This document shows positions 1 through 4,945 of a stretch of DNA of 8,238 bases, piece by piece (the stretch's first letter is position 1; every line of letters begins with the position of its first letter). The translations under genes and the position numbers were made by a program. The stretch lies in NCBI GenBank assembly GCA_001443545.1, contig LMAD01000049.1, forward strand, positions 1 through 8,238, written 5' to 3'. The notes beneath the pieces are model-generated. The model was not told the origin of the DNA, did no database searches, and saw only the letters and a program-made list of their open reading frames with translations. The DNA is from Acidimicrobiaceae bacterium RAAP-2 (GTDB lineage: Bacteria; Actinomycetota; Acidimicrobiia; Acidimicrobiales; RAAP-2).

Positions 1-438
1 GTTGCTATTCAAGGTAACCGCAGCGCCTGGGTACAGCGTCGTGGTGTTACTCGTGAAAGTAACGGTTGTCGAACCGCCCAAACTGAAGGTAGTCGGGTTG
101 ATAGTTGCAGCAGAAGCGCTAATAGCCGTTTGGCTGTTCTTCGTTAACGTCGTTCCAGACGCCAATCGACCAGCGACAGTGGCGTCCGTCACCGGATAGG
201 CCGTGCCAGCGTTCATGGTCGCCGTAACATTGGTGGCGTAATAGGCGCCTTGGGCGAAACTCGCGGTCGCCGAGGCCGTTGTGGCTGCCTGCAGGCTTGT
301 CGTGGTCGCCAAAAGCGTCGCGGGTGTCGCCGCTCCAGCCGCCGTTGCTACCGCGAGGGGTAGTGCTGCCGCGATGACGACGGCGCCGGCTGATGCAGCC
401 CTCGCCAACGTTCGCGGTATCCGTTGAATTATTCTCAT
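1..438 (-). CDS. Secreted Ala/Thr-rich protein, N-terminal part (runs off left edge)
   Basis: The frame is open from an ATG at 438 down to base 1 with no stop, so 146 codons are visible and the C-terminus lies outside the window. Residues 1-37 look like a signal peptide: a short basic start (MRIIQRIPRTLARAA), a hydrophobic Ala/Val/Leu core, and a likely cut near AAGAA at about residues 33-38. The mature part is rich in Ala, Thr, Ser and Asn, with few charges and no Cys, typical of an exported beta-rich surface or cell-wall protein. I recognise no named domain in the visible part. The start is supported by a good ribosome binding site (GGAAGG) 5 bases upstream. The long upstream region suggests its own regulated promoter. 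It could be a repeat-bearing adhesin like the protein at the right edge, but I see no clear sequence similarity between the two. Confidence 0.8.
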   Translation of the reverse strand, partial: MRIIQRIPRTLARAASAGAVVIAAALPLAVATAAGAATPATLLATTTSLQAATTASATASFAQGAYYATNVTATMNAGTAYPVTDATVAGRLASGTTLTKNSQTAISASAATINPTTFSLGGSTTVTFTSNTTTLYPGAAVTLNSN

Positions 439-443
439 GGTTT

Positions 444-449
444 CCTTCC
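444..449 (-). promoter_or_regulatory. Ribosome binding site of the secreted-protein gene
   Basis: On the minus strand GGAAGG lies 5 bases before the ATG at 438. This is a near-consensus Shine-Dalgarno sequence. It fixes the start of the left-edge gene and supports calling it as real. Confidence 0.7.
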
Positions 450-456
450 ATTTGTC

Positions 457-478
457 CGAGCCTGCATTTACTGGCTCG
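457..478 (-). promoter_or_regulatory. Small hairpin in the 5' leader of the secreted-protein gene
   Basis: CGAGCC (457-462) is complementary to GGCTCG (473-478), giving a 6-bp stem with a 10-base loop. It sits 8 bases upstream of the ribosome binding site of the minus-strand gene. In RNA it could influence translation; in DNA it could be an operator. The stem is short, so chance is possible. Confidence 0.3.
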
Positions 479-528
479 ATGTTGGTACAGCGACACTGCT
501 TGTCCAGCACGAGGTGACCTATCGTGAA

Positions 529-556
529 CTGTCTCAGCAGTCCCCTCGCTGTCTCA
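529..556. repeat. Direct repeat CTGTCTCA, 20-bp period
   Basis: CTGTCTCA occurs at 529-536 and again at 549-556. The 20-bp period is close to two helical turns, so both copies face the same side of the DNA. They lie about 90-120 bp upstream of the secreted-protein start, a plausible position for an activator or repressor of that gene. The repeat is short and no regulator is identified. Confidence 0.35.
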
Positions 557-892
557 AGTATAGGTATGGGTCGTCAAGCCAGTCGAATACCGACCCGGTG
601 CCAAAGCGTGTGCCCGCCGAACTGCACAGGTTCGAGCGGACCTCAATATACCTGGTAAATGCCAGAATCAGTTGGAGAGCCAGTGACGGGACCCAATGGT
701 GTCGCCTTTTGTCACTTATTTGTAAAGTCGGTAAGGCCACGGTTCAATCCGATAGTCACGCACCAGCGGTACATCTGGACAGGGCGCTGGGCGCCTGGCC
801 GGCCGTCGGAAAGGTGACCCGGTCACGCATTTCACGCAATGCGTCGTTCGGATATTTTGATCCGATTGGTCCAGATGCGCAGTTCACGATTG

Positions 893-908
893 CGATACGT
901 TCGTATCG
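893..908. promoter_or_regulatory. 16-bp palindrome, operator-like
   Basis: CGATACG (893-899) and CGTATCG (902-908) are perfect inverted copies separated by TT. The size fits a site for a dimeric repressor. It lies about 200 bp upstream of the rhodanese start and 455 bp upstream of the divergent gene. Two further inverted repeats lie just to the left: GTGAC/GTCAC at 814-826, and CGCATT/AATGCG at 826-843 with a 6-base loop. No T-run follows either, so they do not look like terminators. Confidence 0.35.
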
Positions 909-1108
909 GCGCCGGAGTACCACTACGTGTGACGCTCGCCGAGATCCCAGCCCCACTGTTCTCGTTGATCAGTGTCTTCTTGGAAGTACGTACCGGCCCC
1001 ACCTCATCTGGTCGTGCAACGCCGCCATGACGATGGGCATTCGCCTCAGCACCTCTTGATCGTCCACGGGCGCTAGATTCCAACTCTCAACTGAATCGAG
1101 GGGATCCC

Positions 1109-1438
1109 GTGGACGTCCAATCCTTCTCCGTCACCGAAGCGATCCGCTTCCTAGCGTCCGGTGCGATGATCCTTGACGTACGAGAGCTCGACGAGTGGCG
1201 ACTCGGCCGTATCGAGGGAGCGATCCTGATCCCCCTCGGTGACCTGCCCGACCGGGTCGACGAGCTCCCCGAAGCCCCGATTCTGTGCGTCTGTCGCTCG
1301 GGTTCGCGATCGCGCATCGCCGCTGAGTTCCTTATCCAGACGGGACGCCGGGCCTTCAACCTCGACGGCGGTGTCCTCGCTTGGTTCCTCGACGGCCAAC
1401 CACTGGTCGCAGACCACGACGACCCGAGCGTTGGCTGA
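1109..1438 (+). CDS. Single-domain rhodanese-like sulfurtransferase
   Basis: The 109-residue product is one rhodanese domain, the normal length for stand-alone family members. It is probably cytoplasmic, since there is no signal peptide. Visible hallmarks are ILDVRELDEW near residues 21-30, the substrate-like stretch around residues 35-41 (IEGAILI), the active-site loop CRSGSR at 62-67 with Cys62 as the predicted persulfide-carrying residue, and LDGGVLAW at 85-92. Such proteins move sulfane sulfur between thiol acceptors; the partner here is unknown. The GTG start at 1109 is chosen because GAGGGG sits about 6 bases upstream and the fold begins at once. Its TGA shares one base with the ATG of the following amidase gene, so the two are almost certainly one operon with coupled translation. 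Confidence 0.93.
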   Translation: MDVQSFSVTEAIRFLASGAMILDVRELDEWRLGRIEGAILIPLGDLPDRVDELPEAPILCVCRSGSRSRIAAEFLIQTGRRAFNLDGGVLAWFLDGQPLVADHDDPSVG

Positions 1439-2859
1439 TGCGTCCCGGGCCGATCACCCGGATCACCGAGGCCGTTCGCACCGGCGTACGCAGCGCCACC
1501 CAGGTCGTCACCGCCTCGATTGACCGCCTCGTTGCGGTGAACCCTGACCTCACCGTGCTCGCCGAGGTCGCCTTTGACGACGCGCTCGTCGTGGCTGAAC
1601 GACTGGACGCGAGCGGCCGTCGCGAGGGGACCCTGCTCGGCGCCCCGACGCTGGTGAAGGACCTCGAGGACTGGGCCGGTCACCCGACGCGCCAAGGGTC
1701 GCTCCTCTTCGAGAAGGTCAGGCCCGCAACCACCAACGGGGTCACGCCCCAACGTCTGCTCGACGCCGGGGCGATCGTCCTCGGCAAGTCGACCCTCCCG
1801 GAGTTCGCGATCGAGGGCTACACCGCGAACGAGATCACCGGGGTGACGAGAAACCCGTGGAATCGAGCCCTGTCGACCGGGGGATCGAGTGGTGGCTCGG
1901 CGGCGGCCCTCTCGGCCGGGCTGGTCGCGATCGCGACGGCGACCGATGGCGGCGGCTCGGTCCGGATCCCCGCGTCCCTCTGTGGACTCGTGGGCTTGAA
2001 ACCCACCAACGGCGCAATCGGGCGCTACCCCGAGCCCGACTGGATCGACTACTCGACCGATGGGCCCCTCGCGACGTCGAGTGACGACCTTGACCTCCTC
2101 TATAGCGTCATGACCGGACCGGTCCCCGGAGACCCGACCGCACTGCCGGCCAGCGCCTTCGGTTCGCTCACACGTTGGCGCGCCGAACCGGTCACTTTGA
2201 TCGCCGCACCGCGTACGTCGCCGTGGGGACCGCTCCCGATCGACGTCGAGCGGGCGCTGGGCGACGCAGTCCACGCGGTCGGTGACCTGCTGCGACGTCC
2301 GATCACTTGGATGGACCCCGAGGACTTCTTCAGTGACGGGGACCCCGATCTCGACTGGTACGTCACGTGCGCCGCCGAACACGTGCACCGACTCGGGCGC
2401 GAGTTGGTCGAGGCGAACTGGGACCGGTTCCACGTCGCGACCCGCGAGTTCTTCACCACGGGACTGTCGGTCACGACCGAGCAGTACCTGGCGGCGCGTC
2501 GGCGACGCTTCAGCTACGTGCGGGTGCTCGACGAGTTGCTCGGTGAGAGCGGGCTCCTGCTCACCCCGGTCGTCACGAGCAACGGCTGGCCCGCCGACGG
2601 AACAACCGAGGACGGTACCGTGCACGGGCTCGCGCCGCAGAACCTAGCGACCGTCATCCAGAACATCACGGGGCTGCCGGCCCTCTCGGTGCCGATGGGT
2701 CACCTGGAGACGGGACTGCCCTTCGGGCTCCAGGTCACCGCCCCGCGCTACCACGACCGGCGTCTGATCGACCTCGCGGGTCTGATCGAGTCGGCCCACC
2801 CCTGGGCGCGCAGCGCCCCGGGCTACCCCACCCTCACCGAAACGCTCGGCCTCGCCTGA
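1438..2859 (+). CDS. Amidase-signature family amidohydrolase
   Basis: The 473-residue product has the complete Ser-cisSer-Lys triad of the amidase-signature family. Lys74 lies in LVKD, the cis-Ser is in the Gly/Ser-rich motif GGSSGGS (148-154, probably Ser150), and the nucleophile Ser174 is in GGGSVRIPAS (171-180). The C-terminal GLPALSVPMG and GLPFGLQVTAP segments are also typical. Family members hydrolyse amide bonds in many small substrates; the substrate cannot be read from the sequence. It is not an obvious GatA, because no gatB or gatC is adjacent and the partner gene is a rhodanese. The ATG at 1438 overlaps the rhodanese stop (TGATG), which argues for this start over codons further upstream. 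No signal peptide is seen, so the protein is probably cytoplasmic. Confidence 0.92.
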   Translation: MRPGPITRITEAVRTGVRSATQVVTASIDRLVAVNPDLTVLAEVAFDDALVVAERLDASGRREGTLLGAPTLVKDLEDWAGHPTRQGSLLFEKVRPATTNGVTPQRLLDAGAIVLGKSTLPEFAIEGYTANEITGVTRNPWNRALSTGGSSGGSAAALSAGLVAIATATDGGGSVRIPASLCGLVGLKPTNGAIGRYPEPDWIDYSTDGPLATSSDDLDLLYSVMTGPVPGDPTALPASAFGSLTRWRAEPVTLIAAPRTSPWGPLPIDVERALGDAVHAVGDLLRRPITWMDPEDFFSDGDPDLDWYVTCAAEHVHRLGRELVEANWDRFHVATREFFTTGLSVTTEQYLAARRRRFSYVRVLDELLGESGLLLTPVVTSNGWPADGTTEDGTVHGLAPQNLATVIQNITGLPALSVPMGHLETGLPFGLQVTAPRYHDRRLIDLAGLIESAHPWARSAPGYPTLTETLGLA

Positions 2860-3172
2860 CCGGTCCTGGCCGTACCCGTCGCGCAACCGGGTCGCGCCTC
2901 GCTCGACGGTGGTGACGGCTCGGCGACCACGCAACGGTTTCACGTCAGCGGACCCCTGAGCCAATGCGTCGAGAATGCATCATGGCGCCCCCGCGACCGG
3001 ACGAGTCTCTCGTTCACCACGCCGTGCTCGTCGACGAGACGAGCGAGAATGAGCAACCATCATTGGCACCGAACACGCCCCGTCCGCAGTGTAGGAACGA
3101 GGCCCCGCGCAGCCTGGCCGGGCCCGCTTCTCGTCTTTTCGGCTCCGAACCAACGCGCCAACGGTCGTCAGT
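2860..3172. other. Non-coding gap between convergent genes
   Basis: The gap separates the end of the amidase gene from the end of the minus-strand toxin gene. Neither strand carries an open frame with a ribosome binding site or a recognisable domain. ACCCG (2874-2878) and CGGGT (2888-2892) could form a weak hairpin just after the amidase stop, but there is no T-run. CTCGTCGACGAG (3027-3038) is a perfect 12-bp palindrome. No clear terminator is visible for either gene. Confidence 0.45.
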
Positions 3173-3586
3173 TTAGAGTGCGACCACCTCGACGAGGCCT
3201 TCGAGCCCTCGAAAGTCGTCGCCGTTGCGCGTGTAGAGCGGCAGCTGGGTGGCGCACGCCGTCGCCGCGATCAAGAGGTCAACCGCCCGCGCGCCACGGG
3301 CCTTTCGCCCAGTAGCCGCGATCGCGGCGAAGACCCTTCCGTAGGCTCGGGCGGCCTCGGCATCGAAGGGCAGGGGATCAAAGACGGCTTCGGTGCGTTG
3401 CAGACGGTCCTGTCGTCGGGCCCGTTCATTGAGGTCATCGGTGGCGTGTGGCCCAGCCGCGAGTTCGGCCATCGTCAATGAGCTGATTGCGAGTTCAACG
3501 GGGAGGGAGGAAGGGTCGATCGTTTCGAGATCGATGACCACGGAGGTGTCGATGATGCCCCGTGGATAGCGACGTGGTTCAGGCAC
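3173..3586 (-). CDS. vapC: PIN-domain toxin of the VapC family
   Basis: The product has the acidic residues expected of a PIN-domain ribonuclease. Counting from the GTG at 3586 (137 residues) they are Asp13 in IIDTSVVID, Glu41 in MAELAAG, Asp103 in AVDLLIAATA and Asp123/Asp124 in RNGDDF. Together these bind the metal ions that drive RNA cleavage in this family; VapC toxins commonly cut tRNA or rRNA, and the target here is unknown. The GTG at 3586 overlaps the antitoxin stop by 8 bases, a usual arrangement for coupled toxin translation. In-frame starts at 3598 (ATG) and 3613 would add 4 or 9 residues to a non-conserved N-terminus and cannot be excluded. All key residues are present, so the toxin looks intact. 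Confidence 0.88.
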   Translation of the reverse strand: MPEPRRYPRGIIDTSVVIDLETIDPSSLPVELAISSLTMAELAAGPHATDDLNERARRQDRLQRTEAVFDPLPFDAEAARAYGRVFAAIAATGRKARGARAVDLLIAATACATQLPLYTRNGDDFRGLEGLVEVVAL

Positions 3587-3833
3587 GCGGTTCCACATTC
3601 GGTGACACGACACGGTCGAGATCAGCGAGCAGTCGATCCAAGTCGACGCTGGGTGCTCCCTTGAACGTTGCGATGGCGGCGTCGGAATTGACGAAGCGGT
3701 GTCGACGACGAGGCGTGAGTTCGCCCACCGGGGCGCCGTTGCGGGTCACCACGTACGTTTCACCAGCGTCCAAACCTCGCATGATCTCCCCACTGTTGTT
3801 CCGGAGTTGGCGTTGCGTGATCTCTCGGTCCAC
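3579..3833 (-). CDS. vapB: Phd/YefM-type antitoxin partner of the PIN toxin
   Basis: The 84-residue product begins REITQRQLRNNSGEIMRGLD and continues ETYVVTRNGAPVGELTP, the typical N-terminal DNA-binding fold of the Phd/YefM antitoxin superfamily (about residues 1-42). The acidic/hydrophobic tail around DLDRLLADLDRVV (64-76) is the expected toxin-neutralising segment. Longer in-frame starts exist at 3866 and 3887. I prefer the GTG at 3833 because the fold begins right there, the length matches the family, no ribosome binding site precedes the longer starts, and a -10 box plus palindrome lie immediately upstream of 3833. The product should bind and neutralise the toxin and repress its own promoter. 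Confidence 0.85.
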   Translation of the reverse strand: MDREITQRQLRNNSGEIMRGLDAGETYVVTRNGAPVGELTPRRRHRFVNSDAAIATFKGAPSVDLDRLLADLDRVVSPNVEPRA

Positions 3834-3839
3834 CGGTGT

Positions 3840-3859
3840 ATCGTAGCACGCCGTGCTAC
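3840..3859 (-). promoter_or_regulatory. Promoter and autorepression operator of the toxin-antitoxin operon
   Basis: GTAGCACG (3843-3850) and CGTGCTAC (3852-3859) form a perfect 8-bp inverted repeat around a single C. On the minus strand TACGAT (3845 to 3840) resembles a -10 box and overlaps the palindrome. Exactly six bases (ACACCG) separate it from the GTG at 3833, so transcription would begin at or next to the start codon, giving a leaderless mRNA. No Shine-Dalgarno sequence is present. Repressor binding to the palindrome would block the -10 box, as expected for antitoxin autoregulation. No clear -35 box is seen. Confidence 0.65.
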
Positions 3860-3893
3860 ATTCCATCGGTCTTGGCCCGTCGGTCACGGTGCA

Positions 3894-4085
3894 CTAGACC
3901 CCCAACGGTCGCAGTGCGCCGCGTCGACGAATCGCGCGGTTATCAAATCCGGTCTCCGTTTCCGCCACGATGCCGTTTTTGGCGAAGGCCATTGACATGA
4001 CTTCACTGGCTGCACGTCCCACCGCCGAGTCACCGAGGTCCAGTGCAGCGACTCCTCGCAGCCCGTGCGCCAATGCGGCAACCCG
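3894..4085 (-). pseudogene. Coding-like remnant, unidentified C-terminal tail
   Basis: On the minus strand a frame runs open from just after a TGA (4088-4086) to a TAG at 3896-3894. It gives 63 residues of regular, protein-like composition, including LAHGLRGVAALDLGDSAVG and MSMAFAKNGIVAE. Upstream of the TGA the same frame stays open with KYRVHNPIALVRRSDG, so the TGA may be a mutated sense codon. There is no good start. The GLRGVAALDLG stretch and the basic C-terminus loosely recall the second half of PIN toxins, which would fit a decayed module beside vapBC, but this is weak and unproven. It ends 60 bases before the antitoxin start. Confidence 0.3.
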
Positions 4086-4143
4086 TCACGCACCGTCGCT
4101 TCGTCGCACGAGCGCGATGGGATTGTGGACACGGTACTTCGAT

Positions 4144-4436
4144 TCGATCGAGCAGGTCGCGGTGCAACAACGGGTCGTGCATCGTCGTGATCTGGTTGCG
4201 GCGCGGCGACACCGAGCGGTCCAGATCACCGAGGTCAAAACCCGAACCCATCGAATCGTTCGTAACCCGCCGCGCGAATCATCGCCGCGGCGCGCAGGAA
4301 CACGCTGCTCTGGACTAGGTCGAAGGACCACGAGGCCCCTTTCGCGCACGCCCCGTGACGTGACGCTTTCGTTGGCCTCGCCGACCGTCCAGCAGACGAC
4401 GGCTGCGGTGATTTTGAAACGAACGTACCGACGAAT
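4144..4436 (-). pseudogene. Decayed copy of the DUF6398-like C-terminal domain
   Basis: Read on the minus strand, three successive frames match the C-terminus of the intact gene at 4946-6754. Segment A (4436 to about 4329) matches its residues around 512-535, including CWT.G..NE..T.RG. Segment B (4327-4235) matches about 542-565 and shares MIRAAGYER exactly, then hits a TGA. Segment C (4251-4147) matches about 574-602, sharing LGDLD, VS, RR and QI. By hand alignment roughly half or more of the positions are identical in each segment (12 of 24, 14 of 24 and 17 of 29). The position equivalent to the intact gene's stop is CGA here. Two frameshifts and an internal stop make this a pseudogene. It is in the same orientation as its relative and downstream of it, suggesting an old tandem duplication or a recombined related gene. 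Confidence 0.8.
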
Positions 4437-4440
4437 GGAC

Positions 4441-4680
4441 GTAGTACTCGTAATTGGGAGGGATCCCGCCGCGCGTCACGTAGTCGAGATCGATATGCTC
4501 CATGCGGTTGCGAATTGCACGGTGTAGGTGGAACGTACTGATGAACTGCTGCGCTACCTCGTAGCGGGACCCGACTCAGTGGGACATGCTTGAACTGGTC
4601 GTCCTCGTGATCGACCGTCTTGAACGGCTCATACACGCGAGTGTCCAGGTACCCGAGGTCGAGCGATCCAATCACCGAAG
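4441..4680 (-). pseudogene. Coding-like debris of an unidentified gene
   Basis: Two minus-strand frames carry strikingly regular sequence that appears to join across a frameshift near 4570. The first (4678 to about 4573) contains GSLDLGYLDTRVYEPF and KTVDHEDDQFKHVPL. The second (4569-4441) contains SRYEVAQQFISTFHLHRAI and then EHIDLDYVTRGGIPPNYEYY. The residue mix is varied and not the Arg/Ser/Pro-rich pattern of antisense shadow frames in this DNA. I do not recognise the family, and it does not clearly match the intact neighbour. It abuts the decayed DUF6398-like copy, so it may be either its diverged upstream part or a fragment of a different gene. Confidence 0.35.
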
Positions 4681-4945
4681 TGACGATCGGGACCTTCGCG
4701 GACGAGACAGGGAGACGACGAACCCGGGCAGTTGACCGGTGCGCGTCGTCGGCGCGGACGTCCACCGCCCACCGCTAGCGCCAAGGTCGTCGTCGCTTCG
4801 TCTGGACTGCCCTATACAACGAATCCGACGTTCGAGCCGGCCTTGAGGGTGCGAGTCTCGCCGCGCTGGTACGGCGAGCGCTGAAGGAATACCGCCGCTC
4901 GTCGTCGCGACGAACACGCTGGGGCCGCTGAATCGGCGAATTGGA
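4681..4945 (-). other. Region downstream of the DUF6398-like gene, little recognisable
   Basis: No intact gene is seen. One minus-strand frame ending in a TAG at 4814-4812 contains RSPYQRGETRTLKAGSNVG, which reads like a protein C-terminus. Another frame just upstream reads SGPSVFVATTSGGIPSALAV. They may be two halves of one frameshifted fragment, but no family is recognised. No terminator hairpin with a T-run is visible after the stop at 4946. Confidence 0.25.

Larger units (their letters stand above)
439..1108. other. Divergent intergenic control region
   Basis: This stretch separates the minus-strand secreted-protein gene from the plus-strand rhodanese gene. It is lower in GC than its surroundings. 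The one long plus-strand open frame (424-1059) starts inside the opposite gene's leader, has no ribosome binding site and encodes an irregular, domain-free sequence, so I treat the region as non-coding. It holds an 8-bp direct repeat (529 and 549), adjoining inverted repeats (814-826 and 826-843), a 16-bp palindrome (893-908), the 8-bp palindrome GTACGTAC (986-993) and a possible -10 box (TAGATT, 1074-1079) for the rhodanese operon. I see no recognisable riboswitch. Confidence 0.5.

Noticed and set aside
424..1059. 211-codon open frame on the plus strand in the divergent region
   Set aside because: It starts inside the opposite gene's coding sequence, lacks a ribosome binding site, has erratic composition and crosses several palindromes. 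I treat it as non-coding.
1087..2625. 512-codon open frame on the minus strand
   Set aside because: It lies opposite the rhodanese and amidase genes, whose motifs are unmistakable. Its product is Arg/Gly/Asp-rich with no domain, as expected of an antisense shadow in high-GC DNA.
1438..2859. GatA subunit of the tRNA amidotransferase
   Set aside because: The catalytic triad is shared across the amidase-signature family. No gatB or gatC is nearby and the operon partner is a rhodanese, so a general amidase call is safer.
3027..3038. 12-bp palindrome CTCGTCGACGAG
   Set aside because: It sits between gene ends, not near a promoter. Such CG-rich palindromes arise by chance in this DNA, and no function can be supported.
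2964..3176. 70-codon open frame on the plus strand after the amidase gene
   Set aside because: There is no ribosome binding site, no domain and no sign of codon bias. It runs into the end of the toxin gene on the opposite strand.
3970..4527. 185-codon open frame on the plus strand
   Set aside because: It is antisense to the decayed DUF6398-like copy, and all the recognisable homology is on the minus strand.
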